Both the position numbers and the translations under genes were made by a program. A stretch of 64,000 nucleotides of DNA from Corynebacterium anserum (GTDB lineage: Bacteria > Actinomycetota > Actinomycetes > Mycobacteriales > Mycobacteriaceae). The stretch is taken from the NCBI RefSeq assembly GCF_014262665.1, contig NZ_CP046883.1, forward strand, positions 1,736,001-1,800,000, in the 5' to 3' direction. The notes under the pieces are model-generated. The model was not told the DNA's origin, searched no databases, and saw only the letters and a list, made by a program, of their open reading frames with translations. Below, piece after piece: positions 17,331-28,027 of the stretch; position 1 is the first letter of the stretch, and each line of letters begins with the position of its first letter.

Positions 17331-17999
17331 ATGACAGACAACGCCCCAGCCCCCGATTGTGAGGATGCTCCAGCTCTTGTGCTGGCATCTACCTCTCCAT
17401 CCCGTCTCAGCATTCTTCGTTCTGCCGGAGTAGAACCGGTACTGGAAGACCCCGGAGTGGATGAGGATGCCGCTGCCGCTGAACTCGTCGACCCATCCCC
17501 CGAGGAGTTTGTTCAACACCTCGCTCAAGCGAAAGCTCGGTCTGTAGCACTGCGTCGACAAGAAAACGCAACCGCGACGCCAGGAGAGGTCATCATTGGA
17601 GGAGACAGCATGCTCCTCCTCGACGGTCAATTACAGGGGAAACCGCTCACCGTGGAAGCCACCATTGAACGCTGGCGCCAACAACGGGGGAAAACCGCCC
17701 AGCTCATCACCGGCCATTGCGTCATTCATCAAGGATCTGAATACATAGAAACCGCATCTACCACCTTGCATTTTGCTGAGGCAGCAGACGCGGACATTGT
17801 GGCCTACGCACGCACCGGGGAACCACTTTTCTGTGCTGGGGCATTCACTCTTGAGGCACTAGGAGGCTGGTTCATCGACAGAATCGACGGCGATCCCTCC
17901 TCCATCATTGGCCTATCCCTCCCGTCAATCCGCAGAGCCTTCGAGAGTTTCGGCCTGCGCATCAGCGATTTCTGGAACGCGGTACCTGCACGTGCATAG
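17331..17999 (+). CDS. maf: Maf-family nucleotide pyrophosphatase
   Basis: 222 residues. Motifs: LASTSPSRLSIL (18-29), GGDSMLLLDG (90-99, the usual GADT being GGDS), GKP (103-105), ITGHCV, and a C-terminal GGWFIDRIDGDPSSIIGLSLP. Maf/YhdE proteins hydrolyse non-canonical or canonical NTPs to NMP and pyrophosphate. It follows accE by 28 bp, as in the mycobacterial accD5-accE5-maf run. The change of Ala to Gly and Thr to Ser in the catalytic loop is mild. Confidence 0.92.
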   Translation: MTDNAPAPDCEDAPALVLASTSPSRLSILRSAGVEPVLEDPGVDEDAAAAELVDPSPEEFVQHLAQAKARSVALRRQENATATPGEVIIGGDSMLLLDGQLQGKPLTVEATIERWRQQRGKTAQLITGHCVIHQGSEYIETASTTLHFAEAADADIVAYARTGEPLFCAGAFTLEALGGWFIDRIDGDPSSIIGLSLPSIRRAFESFGLRISDFWNAVPARA

Positions 18000-18088
18000 C
18001 CTTGGAACGCAACCTCCGGGGACACGGCGCCGAGAAGAGGCGACTACTACCCCCGAGCGCCGTTGATCACTGCTCCCAATGATGCTGC

Positions 18089-19240
18089 TTAACGCTGATC
18101 CATAGGCACGACCTCGCGCTGCTGAGGACCGGAGTACTCAGACAGTGGACGGATGAGAGAGTTATTCTCATACTGCTCCACGATATGTGCTGTCCAACCA
18201 GCAACACGGGCAATCACAAACAGCGGGGTGAAGAAGTCCACTGGGAAGCCCAACAGGTAGTACGCAGGACCGGCTGGGAAATCAAGATTTGGCTTGATAC
18301 CGGTGCGTTCATCCATCGCCGCAGCCATTTCTTCGTACATCGCGACCCACCGAGCACCGTCATGACGCTCCGCCAGTGCGCGGAAAGACTTCTCCATGCT
18401 TGGTACGCGGGAATCGCCGTTCTTGTACACACGGTGGCCGAAGCCCATGATGAGATCCTTATTGTCCAAGGTGGTGTTCACCCAGTCTCGAGCACGAGCT
18501 GGATCATCAACCTCGAGCATGGTGTGCATGACGAACTCATTCGCACCACCGTGCAATGGGCCCTTCAATGCACCGATAGCGCCGGAAATCGCGGAATACA
18601 CATCAGAGCGGGTCGATGTGATCACACGAGCCGTGAAAGTTGACGCGTTGAAAGAGTGCTCTGCGTAAAGGATGAGAGACTTCTCAAAGTCACGTACATC
18701 TTCTGGGTTAGAAGCCGGGGAATCCGGGTCATTACCAAAGACCATCGACAAGAGGTTCTCTGCGACCCCCTTATTCGAATCCGGTGCCACGATGTCCTTA
18801 CCTTGGCGACGCCGGATATCCATTGCCATCGCCATTGGTAACTGCGCTAGCAGATTGTGGCCCACGTGAGTGATGTGATCTTTATCTGGGGTAAAGTGCT
18901 CCGGATCCTTAGTACCCATATACGACACGGCGGTACGCATCACATCCATAGGGTGGCAGTCAGCGGGAAGGCTGTGAATCAGCGAAATCAAACCCGGGTC
19001 CAGTTTGCGGTAGGAACGGCCCTTCTTATTGAACTCATCCATCTGTTCCTGATTTGGCAGTTCCCCGTTCCACAGAAGGTAGAACACCTCCTCGAAACTG
19101 CAGTGCTCAACCAAATCCTGAACCGCATATCCGCGGTACGTCAGAGAGTTCGTCTCTGGCATGACCTTGGAAACGCTGGTGTAGTCGGCAATAACGCCAT
19201 AGAGTCCCTTGCGTACCTCTGGGTTGCTGTTCTCGCTCAT
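18089..19240 (-). CDS. prpC: 2-methylcitrate synthase / citrate synthase
   Basis: 383 residues, the length of type II-like PrpC enzymes. Catalytic residues of the citrate-synthase family: H230 in GPLHGGANE, H269 in MGFGHRVYK and D320 in LDFPAGPAYY. It condenses propionyl-CoA with oxaloacetate to 2-methylcitrate; some homologues also serve as citrate synthase. AAGGAG lies 8-9 nt before the ATG. prpD is 99 bp upstream on the same strand. The methylisocitrate lyase gene prpB that lies between them in C. glutamicum is missing. Confidence 0.95.
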   Translation of the reverse strand: MSENSNPEVRKGLYGVIADYTSVSKVMPETNSLTYRGYAVQDLVEHCSFEEVFYLLWNGELPNQEQMDEFNKKGRSYRKLDPGLISLIHSLPADCHPMDVMRTAVSYMGTKDPEHFTPDKDHITHVGHNLLAQLPMAMAMDIRRRQGKDIVAPDSNKGVAENLLSMVFGNDPDSPASNPEDVRDFEKSLILYAEHSFNASTFTARVITSTRSDVYSAISGAIGALKGPLHGGANEFVMHTMLEVDDPARARDWVNTTLDNKDLIMGFGHRVYKNGDSRVPSMEKSFRALAERHDGARWVAMYEEMAAAMDERTGIKPNLDFPAGPAYYLLGFPVDFFTPLFVIARVAGWTAHIVEQYENNSLIRPLSEYSGPQQREVVPMDQR

Positions 19241-19339
19241 GTGTGGTGCTCCTTAACAGAGTGTTGTGATGTGAGTGGGATGATATGAATGGTGTGCAAT
19301 GCGCGGATAGTGCGCACTGCCCGGGATGGTGCATGAGAA

Positions 19340-20860
19340 TTAGAAAACTCCACGCGGGATGTCTGGTGCTTGAGCACGCTGTTCTTCGCTAAAGACCACA
19401 TTAAGTTCCTTCAGCTGGGCACCAGAGAGATCAGCTGTATTCTCCGCGGCCCTAAGGAAGCGGTCTTGCTCTTTATCATCAACAACCCCCTCGGCGAGGG
19501 TACGGAACTTGTTGATGTAGTTTTCTCGCTCAAATGGACGGGCACCCAACGGATGAGCATCAGCCACGGCGAGCTCATCTTCAATGACGCTGCCGTCTTT
19601 CATGGTGATGACGGCCCGGGCACCGAATGCCTTCTCATTCGGATCCTCTGAGTGATAGCGGCGTGTCCACTCCGGATCTTCCACGGTGGAGATCTTCTTC
19701 CACAACTCAATGGTGGACGGGCGGTGCGCACGCTCGGGAGCATAGCTGCGCTCATGGTGCCATTCGCCATCCTCTAACGCCACAGCGAAGATGTACATCA
19801 CGGAGTGATCCAACGTCTCACGGGAGGCATCCGGGTCGAACTTCTGCGGGTCACCGGAACCGGTACCGATGACGTAGTGAGTGTGGTGACTCGTGTGCAG
19901 AACAATCGACTCGATGTCCTCCAGGTTGCCAATCTTCTGACGCATTGCCCGAGCCAGGTCGATCGGTGCTTGAGACTGGTATTCCGCGGAGTGCTCCTTG
20001 GTGTACGTGTCCAGAATTGCACGCTTCGGCTCCCCCTTGGCTGGCAAAGGAACGGTGTAATGAGCATCCGGTCCGTCCAACAGCCAAGCAATCACTCCAT
20101 CTTCCCCCTCCCAAATAGGAGCTGGTGCTCCTTCGCCTCGCATAGCACGATCTACCGCTTCAACCGCCATCTTTCCGGCGAAAGCGGGAGCGAAGGCTTT
20201 CCAGGAAGAAATGAGTCCCTTGCGCGACTGACGCGTTGCGGTGGTGGTGTGGAGAGCCTGACCGACCGCCTGGTAGATGACTTCTGGATCAAGATTGAGC
20301 AGGGTACCCACACCGGCAGCAGCGGACGGTCCGAGATGAGCCACGTGATCTATCTTGTGCTTGTGCAGACAGATCCCCTTCACCAGATTGACTTGGATCT
20401 CATAACCGGTGGCGATGCCGCGGATGAGATCCTGGCCCGTGAGTTGAAGATCATCAGCACGATGCTGAGCGACCGCCAGAATCGATGGGATGTTGTCACC
20501 TGGGTGCGAATACTCGGCTGCCAGGAAGGTGTCATGGAAATCCAGTTCACGTACAGCCACCCCATTAGCCCATGCGGCCCATTCTGGGGAGACTGTGGCG
20601 TCGACACCAAAAACGGCCGACCCCGAACCAGAGGCGGCAGGGTGAGCCAAGGCTTGAGCTCGAGCAGCCGATACTGGGCGGCGTTGGACGGAGGCCACAG
20701 CAACGGCGGCATTATCGATGATTCGGTTAATCACCATCTCCGCAGTGTCATCCGGGACAGCGACTGGATCCGTTGCAACCTCCGCTATCTTCCATGCTAA
20801 GTGCTGTTCACGGGGGAAATCCTCAGCAGATTTCCACACACGCACTGAGTGATCAATCAT
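19340..20860 (-). CDS. prpD: 2-methylcitrate dehydratase
   Basis: 506 residues, full MmgE/PrpD length. Typical stretches: [59 protein letters not shown] and [20 protein letters not shown]. It dehydrates 2-methylcitrate to 2-methylaconitate in propionyl-CoA disposal. It is the first gene of a prpDC unit; no PrpR-type regulator is adjacent. A GlxR-like box lies 38-53 bp upstream. The SD is weak (GGAG 11 nt before the ATG). Confidence 0.95.
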   Translation of the reverse strand: MIDHSVRVWKSAEDFPREQHLAWKIAEVATDPVAVPDDTAEMVINRIIDNAAVAVASVQRRPVSAARAQALAHPAASGSGSAVFGVDATVSPEWAAWANGVAVRELDFHDTFLAAEYSHPGDNIPSILAVAQHRADDLQLTGQDLIRGIATGYEIQVNLVKGICLHKHKIDHVAHLGPSAAAGVGTLLNLDPEVIYQAVGQALHTTTATRQSRKGLISSWKAFAPAFAGKMAVEAVDRAMRGEGAPAPIWEGEDGVIAWLLDGPDAHYTVPLPAKGEPKRAILDTYTKEHSAEYQSQAPIDLARAMRQKIGNLEDIESIVLHTSHHTHYVIGTGSGDPQKFDPDASRETLDHSVMYIFAVALEDGEWHHERSYAPERAHRPSTIELWKKISTVEDPEWTRRYHSEDPNEKAFGARAVITMKDGSVIEDELAVADAHPLGARPFERENYINKFRTLAEGVVDDKEQDRFLRAAENTADLSGAQLKELNVVFSEEQRAQAPDIPRGVF

Positions 20861-20897
20861 TACGCCAAATGCTCCCTTGTGTGGTGTTGCGGTTTTA

Positions 20898-20913
20898 CGT
20901 GGTGTACATCACA
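20898..20913. promoter_or_regulatory. GlxR (CRP-type) binding-site-like box upstream of prpD
   Basis: CGTGGTGTACATCACA matches the GlxR consensus TGTGAnnTAnnTCACA at 10 of 12 fixed positions. Its centre is about 45 bp before the prpD start, which would suit cAMP-dependent control. Binding is inferred. Confidence 0.5.
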
Positions 20914-20943
20914 CTACCGCCGCTCACTCCTATTTGGAAAGGG

Positions 20944-20994
20944 AAAGAAAAATACTCCCCCCGCGTTTCCAGCAAAAAGAGAAGCGGAGGGAGT
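20944..20994 (-). terminator. Rho-independent terminator of the ATP-grasp-like gene
   Basis: Read on the minus strand, ACTCCCTCCGC (20994-20984) pairs with GCGGGGGGAGT (20964-20954), with one mismatch. ATTTTTCTTT follows. It separates the gene at 21053-22114 from prpD. Confidence 0.85.
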
Positions 20995-21052
20995 AGTCGG
21001 AAGTGGAGGGAATATGCAGGCGAGAACTAGCCAAGCCCCTTACGTAGTCGCT

Positions 21053-22114
21053 TTAAGCCTTAGCTGCCTCCACACGAGCAATTGCCACTTCGGCCACCTT
21101 CTCCTGGATGCCCATATCAAGCTCAGAGGTGAAGCCCACGCACGAACAATTGATTTCACCGAGAACGTAGGTGTCCTCACCGTTGTCCCCGTCGGCCAAC
21201 ATGAAGTCTGCGGTCCAAATCAGCGGAACATTGTCTGTATCGCCGAGTTTGGATGCGATCACCGGACGTGCCTCTTCAAACATCTCCAGCAATTCAGGCC
21301 ACGACTCTGGCTTGTCATAGGTGTACTTTGCTCCAGAGAAGAGTGTTGCTGAGAAGCTATCGCCACCCTCAGCCGGCTTCTTGTGAACAATGAATACTGG
21401 GTTATCCCCCACCATCAGGATGCGGATTTCTCCCTCAACGATGCGCGGCATAAAGCGCATATCAACGAGCATTCCGTTATCGCCGATGATGTACTGGTCA
21501 CAGAAATCCATGAAGTCGCCCAGCGTGTAATCATGGGTCTTGTTATCCACTGCCTCGGTGCATTTGAGTTGAGTGTCCAAAGGAAGTGCAGTTCCCGGCT
21601 CAACCGATGCAGCTAGGTCAGAGTCAGCCAGACGGACGCGCCAAATGCCTTCACCGGTGGAGCCACGGTTTTGCTTCAACACGCGCTCGCCATACGACAG
21701 AGAAGTCGGGAAGGTGTTGTGGAAGTCTTCTACCTCGTAGTATGCGGCGGTATCCTCGGGCACTAGGTCGGTGTCATTCAGCTTGACCAACGCATCCTTC
21801 GCGCCATAAGCCATCATGTCCGCTGGGGTGGACATACCCACCAAGCCCGCGTCAGCCAGCTTAGTCAGCAACTCGAAGTAGCCTTTTTCACCGCCCGGAA
21901 TGTTGCCCGGGTTCACGCGGGAAATGTAGCCATCGAAGTTCTCAGAAACGTGTGCAAAGATCTCCTCGGCGCGGTCTGGGTGGAAGTAAATAACCTCGGA
22001 GTGCCAACCCTGCTCTTTGATCGCGTTAACGATCGGCATGGTGTCTTTGCGGTGGCCGTCTGGGCCCTTGTCAGAACCGCCCTCGACCTCGAATACAACA
22101 ATCGCCTTATGCAA
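21053..22114 (-). CDS. Conserved ATP-grasp-like protein (Cj0069-like)
   Basis: 353 residues from TTG 22114, preceded by GAGGAAAGG at a good distance; the frame is open to 22264 but without a better start. It opens with HKAIVVFEVEGGSDKGPDGHR, and has VLKQNRGSTGEGIWRV and a C-terminal VLGEINCSCVGF, which look like the phosphate-binding and metal-binding parts of an ATP-grasp fold. I recall similar proteins annotated as the Cj0069 family, of unknown function. It sits alone between prpD and sseA, ends in a strong terminator and splits the maf-sseA-accBC run. The substrate is unknown. Confidence 0.7.
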   Translation of the reverse strand: MHKAIVVFEVEGGSDKGPDGHRKDTMPIVNAIKEQGWHSEVIYFHPDRAEEIFAHVSENFDGYISRVNPGNIPGGEKGYFELLTKLADAGLVGMSTPADMMAYGAKDALVKLNDTDLVPEDTAAYYEVEDFHNTFPTSLSYGERVLKQNRGSTGEGIWRVRLADSDLAASVEPGTALPLDTQLKCTEAVDNKTHDYTLGDFMDFCDQYIIGDNGMLVDMRFMPRIVEGEIRILMVGDNPVFIVHKKPAEGGDSFSATLFSGAKYTYDKPESWPELLEMFEEARPVIASKLGDTDNVPLIWTADFMLADGDNGEDTYVLGEINCSCVGFTSELDMGIQEKVAEVAIARVEAAKA

Positions 22115-22256
22115 TGTTTTGCCCTTTCCTCGTTGGCGAAATGCACTACATAAATGATAATTTCTCAGGCTCGAAAACCGCAGCGTAGAAGCACCCCGTT
22201 GAATCCCCCTTAACGTGAATCGGGTTACACTTTTCGCAGTAAGAAAGGTGGTCTCC

Positions 22257-23135
22257 ATGGGCATTGAAGTGGATCCAAGTCCACAGCTGGAGCAGTATGC
22301 TCACCGAAACAAGCTGGTCACAAGCGCTTGGCTCGGCGCCAAACTCGGAACTCCGGGTTTGAAGGTTATTGAGAGCAATGAAGATTCTCTCCTCTATGAC
22401 ATCGGACACATCCCCACCGCGAACCGCATAAATTGGGCAAAACACCTCAATGATCCAGTGACGAGAGACTTTATAACTGCAGATCAATTTGAGACCCTCA
22501 TGGATGAAAAGGGCATCTCTCGCCACGACACGGTGGTAGTTTACGGCGACCGTTCTAACCTGTGGGCCGTCTATACCCTGTGGGTCTTCGAACTCTTTGG
22601 CCACCCCGATGTTCGCCTGCTGGATGGAGGGCGCGACGCATGGATGCAGGAGGAAAAGGAAACCTCCTATGACGTGCCCACTCACACCACAAGCGGATAC
22701 AAGGTCTCCCAGCGAGATGACCGAACCAACCGCATATTCGTCGATGAACTCCGCGAGATTTACTCAGACGTGCAGTTACTCGATATGCGTGGCGTCGAAG
22801 AATTCGCCGGCAATACCCTCCGCAGCCAGGCTGACCCTGAACGCACCGTTTCCGTATCCAGGGCAGGCCACATCCCCGGCGCGCACAATATTGCAATGAA
22901 TACGAGCCTCTACCCCAATTCACGTTTCCGCACCCGAGCGGATCTCGACCGGGCGCACCAAGAGTTAGATCCCCACAAACCTACGGTGACCTATTGCACC
23001 TCGGGCGCTCGTGCAGCGCATCAATGGTTTACTCTCAAACACCTGATGGGTTGGGAGAATGTGCGGGTCTACGACGGATCGTGGATCGAATGGGGAAACA
23101 TGGTGCGTGCACCCATCGCCCAAGGCAACATGTAA
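22257..23135 (+). CDS. sseA: Thiosulfate/3-mercaptopyruvate sulfurtransferase
   Basis: 292 residues from ATG 22257 (GAAAGGTGG upstream). Two rhodanese domains: an inactive N-terminal one (about 20-140), then one (about 165-290) with the catalytic C247 in the loop CTSGARA. CTSGAxA resembles thiosulfate-type rhodaneses. It moves sulfane sulfur to thiol acceptors or cyanide. It lies directly upstream of accBC, as does sseA (Rv3283) near accA3 in M. tuberculosis. Confidence 0.93.
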   Translation: MGIEVDPSPQLEQYAHRNKLVTSAWLGAKLGTPGLKVIESNEDSLLYDIGHIPTANRINWAKHLNDPVTRDFITADQFETLMDEKGISRHDTVVVYGDRSNLWAVYTLWVFELFGHPDVRLLDGGRDAWMQEEKETSYDVPTHTTSGYKVSQRDDRTNRIFVDELREIYSDVQLLDMRGVEEFAGNTLRSQADPERTVSVSRAGHIPGAHNIAMNTSLYPNSRFRTRADLDRAHQELDPHKPTVTYCTSGARAAHQWFTLKHLMGWENVRVYDGSWIEWGNMVRAPIAQGNM

Positions 23136-23225
23136 CCGGGGACACACCGCCACGGCTGAGACACTATGCCCGCAAGCCGTAGTACCGTCAATAAGAATCG
23201 CTAGACCTATCTGTGGAGGAGAAAC

Positions 23226-25073
23226 GTGAGCGAACAGGCTCAGAGAATCACCAAAGTGATGATCGCCAATCGTGGCGAAATCGCGGTTAGGGTGATCCGT
23301 GCTGCGCGCGACGAAGGGATCGCTAGCGTCGCCGTATACGCCGAGCCTGATGCTGATGCCCCATTTGTACAGATGGCAGATGAAGCCTACGCGCTAGGTG
23401 GACAGACCTCCGCCGAGTCCTACCTCAACATCAACAAGCTCATCGATATCGCTAAGAAATCCGGCGCCAACGCCGTGCACCCGGGTTATGGATTCCTCTC
23501 CGAAAACGGTGACTTCGCACAGGCCGTACAAGAGGCAGGTCTCATTTGGATTGGCCCGTCCCCTGACGCTATCCGTACTTTGGGCGATAAAGTCACCGCA
23601 CGAAACATCGCCCACCAGGTCAATGCACCCATGACACCGGGAACAAAGGAACCTGTCAAGGACGCCGCAGAGGTTCAAGCGTTTGCGGAAGAGCACGGCC
23701 TCCCCATCGCTGTGAAAGCAGCCTTTGGTGGTGGTGGACGCGGCATGAAGGTCGCCTACACAATGGACGAGATCCCAGAACTCTTCGATTCCGCCACCCG
23801 CGAAGCGCAGGCGGCATTCGGTCGAGGGGAACTGTTCGTCGAGCGATATTTGGATAGGGCCCGCCATGTGGAAGCGCAAGTTCTCGCGGATTCTCATGGC
23901 AACGTGGTTGTTGTTTCCACTCGCGACTGCTCTCTGCAGCGCCGCTTCCAAAAACTCGTCGAAGAGGCTCCCGCGCCTTTCCTCTCAGAGGAACAAACCT
24001 CCCGTATTTACGAATCTGCCAAGGCCATATGCAAGGCTGCCAACTACGTTGGCGCAGGTACCGTGGAGTATCTCGTGGGCAATGACGGGTTAATTAGCTT
24101 TCTGGAGGTCAACACGCGCCTCCAGGTAGAACACCCAGTGACTGAACAAGTCACCGGCTGGGATTTGGTGCGTGAACAGTTCCGCATCGCCAACGGCGAA
24201 CCATTATCCTCTACCGAAGATCCGACGATCAGCGGTCACTCCATCGAATTCCGCATCAATGGTGAGGATCCAGCCAATAACTTCATGCCAGCACCCGGTC
24301 GCATCACAAACTACCGCGAACCTGCGGGTCCTGGCATCCGTATGGATTCCGGCATTGACAACGGTGCAGTGGTGGGTGGCCAATTTGATTCCATGCTGGC
24401 AAAGCTCATCGTGACGGGCCAAGATCGCGGGGAGGCTCTCCGCCGTGCCGCCCGGGCTCTTGACGAATACGTCGTCGAAGGCCTGCCCACCGTTATTCCA
24501 TTTCATCGAGAGATGGTTGAACATCCGGAATTCGTGGCTGAAGACGGAAATTTCACGGTCTATACTCGTTGGATCGAAGAGGACTGGGATAACCAGCTTC
24601 CTGACTATGAGGATTCCCTCACCGTCGACACTACCGGTGAAGACATGGTGAGTCTGCCTCGCCAGAACGTGGTCGTCGAAGTCGATGGCCAACGCGTGGA
24701 AATTACCGTCCCCGGCGAGCTCATGGCCGCGGGCAGCTCGCTTCGACGTCCTCGCCGCCGTCGAGGCAACTCCGGACAGGTGGCAATCACAGGCGATACG
24801 GTAGCCGCACCGATGCAGGGCACTGTCATCAAAATCGATGTTGCTGATGGTCAGCACGTCAACGAGGGGGACATTCTGCTCGTACTCGAGGCCATGAAGA
24901 TGGAAAACGCTGTAAAAGCGCATAAGTCCGGTGTGATCCACGGTCTTTCTGTACAGCCGGGAGGCGCCGTCACAAAGAACCAACCGTTGCTGGACATCGC
25001 TGACGAGACACCCAGCGGAGACACGGGCTCAGAGCCCAATGGAGAATCTGGCGAAGACACCGATGGCGCCTGA
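23226..25073 (+). CDS. accBC: Acyl-CoA carboxylase alpha subunit (biotin carboxylase + BCCP)
   Basis: 615 residues from GTG 23226 behind the strong SD GGAGGAG. Biotin carboxylase domain (about 8-450) has [15 protein letters not shown], the ATP loop [25 protein letters not shown] and a catalytic RxQVEH. A basic linker (RRPRRRR) leads to the biotinyl domain (about 520-590) with EAMKMENA, where K558 is biotinylated by BirA. It carboxylates biotin with ATP and bicarbonate for AccD partners. Actinobacteria often share one such subunit among several AccDs. Confidence 0.97.
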   Translation: MSEQAQRITKVMIANRGEIAVRVIRAARDEGIASVAVYAEPDADAPFVQMADEAYALGGQTSAESYLNINKLIDIAKKSGANAVHPGYGFLSENGDFAQAVQEAGLIWIGPSPDAIRTLGDKVTARNIAHQVNAPMTPGTKEPVKDAAEVQAFAEEHGLPIAVKAAFGGGGRGMKVAYTMDEIPELFDSATREAQAAFGRGELFVERYLDRARHVEAQVLADSHGNVVVVSTRDCSLQRRFQKLVEEAPAPFLSEEQTSRIYESAKAICKAANYVGAGTVEYLVGNDGLISFLEVNTRLQVEHPVTEQVTGWDLVREQFRIANGEPLSSTEDPTISGHSIEFRINGEDPANNFMPAPGRITNYREPAGPGIRMDSGIDNGAVVGGQFDSMLAKLIVTGQDRGEALRRAARALDEYVVEGLPTVIPFHREMVEHPEFVAEDGNFTVYTRWIEEDWDNQLPDYEDSLTVDTTGEDMVSLPRQNVVVEVDGQRVEITVPGELMAAGSSLRRPRRRRGNSGQVAITGDTVAAPMQGTVIKIDVADGQHVNEGDILLVLEAMKMENAVKAHKSGVIHGLSVQPGGAVTKNQPLLDIADETPSGDTGSEPNGESGEDTDGA

Positions 25074-25182
25074 CCTCATTGTTTCCCGAGCCAGCGGTAA
25101 ACACTGACCCACCGCATACCTGTGAAGGTCGAAAAACATTTTCCCCGTGGGAGGCCACGAGGAAGCAAAGGCGAGCGAAGTT

Positions 25183-26769
25183 ATGGATAGTTTGGCGAAT
25201 ACTCTGGCCGGTCAGTTTGCAAAGCTGACCAAACCTCGTCGTGGATACGTGGTGGCTATCGATCAAGGCACAACTTCCACCCGTGCGATCATCTTCAACG
25301 CCAAGGGCGAGATCGAAGCGACGAGCCAAATGGAGCACAAGCAGATCTTCCCTCGCCCAGGCTGGGTTGAGCACGATGCCGAGGAAATCCTTCGGCATAC
25401 CCGCAGAGTCATGGCGGATGCCATCACCATCGCCGACCTCTCCGGAGAGGATATCGCTGCGATCGGCATCACCAACCAACGGGAAACCACCGTCATCTGG
25501 GATCGTGCTACCGGCAAACCTGTCTACAACGCCATCGTGTGGCAAGACACGCGGACGGATAAGATCGTGGCCTCGCTCGATGAAGAGACGCAGCAGATGT
25601 TCCGCGAACGCACCGGCCTGCCTGCCTCCACCTATTTCTCCGGTCCGAAAATCCGCTGGATCCTTGACAACGTCGACGGCGTCCGTGAACGTGCCGAGCG
25701 AGGAGAATTAGCGTTCGGAACGATGGATTCCTGGTTGGTGTGGGAACTCACCCGGCATTCTCGCCGTTCCCCTCAGAATAACCATCGACGCAGCGCCAAA
25801 CACGTCACAGATGTCACCAACGCGTCGCGGACTATGCTGATGGATCTGCGCACCCAACAATGGGATGAAGAACTCTGCGCAGCGCTGGACATTCCCATGA
25901 GCTTGCTCCCTGACATCGTGAGTTCCTCCGAGGTCATCGGTTCAGTCAAGCGTTATGGCCCTGCACACGGCGTGGCCATCGCGGGAATCCTCGGCGATCA
26001 ACAAGCTGCAGCTTTCGGGCAGGCGTGTCTCAACCCCGGCGAGGCCAAGAACACCTATGGAACAGGAAATTTCCTCCTACTGAATACGGGGAGGCAACCC
26101 CAATGGTCCACTCACGGTCTGCTCACCACCGTGGCTTACCGTTTGGGGAACCAGCCTGCGTCTTTTGCCCTCGAAGGTTCCATTGCGGTCACTGGTTCCC
26201 TCGTGCAGTGGTTACGCGACAACATGGGCTTTTTCAACTCCGCAGAAGAAGTGGAAACACTGGCTCGCAGCGTGGATGATAATGGCGGATGCTACGTAGT
26301 GCCTGCTTTCTCCGGCTTACTCGCTCCGCGTTGGCGGCCGGAAGCTCGTGGTGCGATTGTAGGTTTGACACGATATGTCACGAAGGCGCACATCGCCCGA
26401 GCTGCCCTTGAAGCCACCGCATTCCAAACTCGCGAGGTAGTGGAGGCGATGAATGCTGACTCGGGTGTGCCGTTAAAATCCCTGAGGGTCGACGGCGGAA
26501 TGGTGGCCAACTCCCTCCTCATGCAATTCCAAGCGGATCAGCTTGGCGTACCTGTTACAGTGCCTAAGGTTCCGGAAACCACAGCCTTAGGTGCAGCCTA
26601 CGCAGCAGGTCTAGCTGTAGGTTTCTACAGCGGCGTAGAAGAAATCAGGGCTTTGTGGCAGGAGCGTGACACCTATCACCCCCATTCCACCGCATCAGAA
26701 CGCGATGAGGCATTCCGACAATGGAACCGTGCCGTTGAGCGCACTTATGGGTGGGCCGAAGATAAATAA
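25183..26769 (+). CDS. glpK: Glycerol kinase
   Basis: 528 residues from ATG 25183; GTG 25147 in frame is possible and no SD is clear. FGGY kinase: [10 protein letters not shown] (27-36), [36 protein letters not shown] and the ATP-site TYGTGNFLL. It makes glycerol-3-phosphate. About 15 extra basic residues (near 192-206, [11 protein letters not shown]) interrupt the usual short loop before [11 protein letters not shown]. The N-terminus is about 20 residues longer than usual. Its last 25 bp overlap the convergent M20 gene. No glpF or glpD is adjacent. Confidence 0.95.
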   Translation: MDSLANTLAGQFAKLTKPRRGYVVAIDQGTTSTRAIIFNAKGEIEATSQMEHKQIFPRPGWVEHDAEEILRHTRRVMADAITIADLSGEDIAAIGITNQRETTVIWDRATGKPVYNAIVWQDTRTDKIVASLDEETQQMFRERTGLPASTYFSGPKIRWILDNVDGVRERAERGELAFGTMDSWLVWELTRHSRRSPQNNHRRSAKHVTDVTNASRTMLMDLRTQQWDEELCAALDIPMSLLPDIVSSSEVIGSVKRYGPAHGVAIAGILGDQQAAAFGQACLNPGEAKNTYGTGNFLLLNTGRQPQWSTHGLLTTVAYRLGNQPASFALEGSIAVTGSLVQWLRDNMGFFNSAEEVETLARSVDDNGGCYVVPAFSGLLAPRWRPEARGAIVGLTRYVTKAHIARAALEATAFQTREVVEAMNADSGVPLKSLRVDGGMVANSLLMQFQADQLGVPVTVPKVPETTALGAAYAAGLAVGFYSGVEEIRALWQERDTYHPHSTASERDEAFRQWNRAVERTYGWAEDK

Positions 26770-27971
26770 TCCCCCTCTGAGGCTCCACCGAACTGGTCAA
26801 TCACACCGGCAAAAAGGCGAATGCCCACGCCGATACACCGTTCATCCAGCACAATGTCTGGCTGGTGAAGATCCGGCTTTTCCCCCTGGCCATTCCACGC
26901 TCCGAGGCGCGCCATGGTGCCTGGAATATGCTCCAAATACCAACTGAAGTCCTCCCCTCCGCTGGATTGCGGCGCTTCGCGCAAAGCGTGAGGATCGGTG
27001 GCTTTCACTGCCTGGGCTAGCAGTGCTGTTGCAACATCATCGTTCATAACTGGCGGCACGCCCTTTGTATAGCGCAGTTCCATTTCGGCCTGCGTCGGAG
27101 CCACAATGCTTTCCAGAAGCTCACGCAATAACTGTTCACCCTGGCGCCACACACCGACCTGTGCGGTGCGGAAGGTTCCTAACAAGCGAACCTCTTGGGG
27201 AATCGCATTAAAAGTCGAACCACCATTGACCGCACCAAAAGCAAGGACGGTGCCGGAGCGAGGGTCAAGGCGACGGGCAAGCAATCCCGGCAACTCAGTG
27301 ATGATTCGGCCAGCTGCGTAGACCAAATCGGCTGTCAGGTGGGGACGAGAGGTGTGGCCTCCGTTACCGCGCAGCACAATTTCCACAACGTCAGACGCAC
27401 TGGTGATAGCCCCCGTACGGATGCCTATCTCACCGGTGCGAAGCTTCGGTTCGGCGTGCACTGCGAATATAGTTTGTACGTCCTCGAGTGCCCCGGCCTC
27501 AATCACATCGGTAGCACCGCCGTCCATCACTTCTTCCGCTGGCTGGAAGATGATGCGTATCTGAACCGGCAAAGCATCTTCACCGTATGTTTTTATGAAC
27601 TCTGACAGTCCCACTGCCAGCGCCAACACGATAGTGGTGTGAATGTCGTGCCCACAAGCATGCATCACGCCTGGCCTTTCGGAAGAAAACTCCAGGCCAG
27701 TGTCTTCGGTGACAGGCAGGGCGTCAATATCACCGCGGAAGGCAATCAAGGGCTTATCCTTAGGACCGATATCCACAGTCGCGCCAGTAGAGGGCAACCG
27801 TTGAGGTTCCAACCCAGCCCCCCGCAATTTTTCCAGAATGAACTCGGTCGTGGCTATCTCCATATGAGATAACTCAGGGTGACGGTGGAGATGGCGCCTC
27901 CAACCGCGAATCTCTTCGCGGTTTTCTGCAACCCAGCCACTGATAAAAGTGGAGATGCATGCGCTGTCCAC
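26745..27971 (-). CDS. M20 family amidohydrolase/peptidase
   Basis: 408 residues from GTG 27971. Metal ligands and catalytic residues of the M20D group: D81 in [10 protein letters not shown]104 and H108 in MHACGHD, E146/E147 in [11 protein letters not shown]172 in FAVHAEP; dimerisation domain with [10 protein letters not shown]. It should hydrolyse an N-acyl amino acid or a small amide. Neighbouring deoD-pmmB-upp matches the amiB1 position in M. tuberculosis (Rv3306c). Its 3' end overlaps glpK by 25 bp. AGGA 4 nt before GTG is a tight SD, so the start is moderately sure. Confidence 0.9.
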   Translation of the reverse strand: MDSACISTFISGWVAENREEIRGWRRHLHRHPELSHMEIATTEFILEKLRGAGLEPQRLPSTGATVDIGPKDKPLIAFRGDIDALPVTEDTGLEFSSERPGVMHACGHDIHTTIVLALAVGLSEFIKTYGEDALPVQIRIIFQPAEEVMDGGATDVIEAGALEDVQTIFAVHAEPKLRTGEIGIRTGAITSASDVVEIVLRGNGGHTSRPHLTADLVYAAGRIITELPGLLARRLDPRSGTVLAFGAVNGGSTFNAIPQEVRLLGTFRTAQVGVWRQGEQLLRELLESIVAPTQAEMELRYTKGVPPVMNDDVATALLAQAVKATDPHALREAPQSSGGEDFSWYLEHIPGTMARLGAWNGQGEKPDLHQPDIVLDERCIGVGIRLFAGVIDQFGGASEGDYLSSAHP

Positions 27972-28027
27972 GTTGTCCTAGCCCTTCCCGTTCACTCTGC
28001 CCAGACTGCACTGGGGCGTGCGTACTT

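Noticed and set aside
18000..18088. Terminator between maf and prpC
   Set aside because: The CGGCGC/GCGCCG arms are only 6 bp with a 26-nt loop and no T-run.
19805..20800. 331-codon plus-strand frame
   Set aside because: It is antisense to prpD, which shows full-length PrpD conservation; the frame has no motif or SD.
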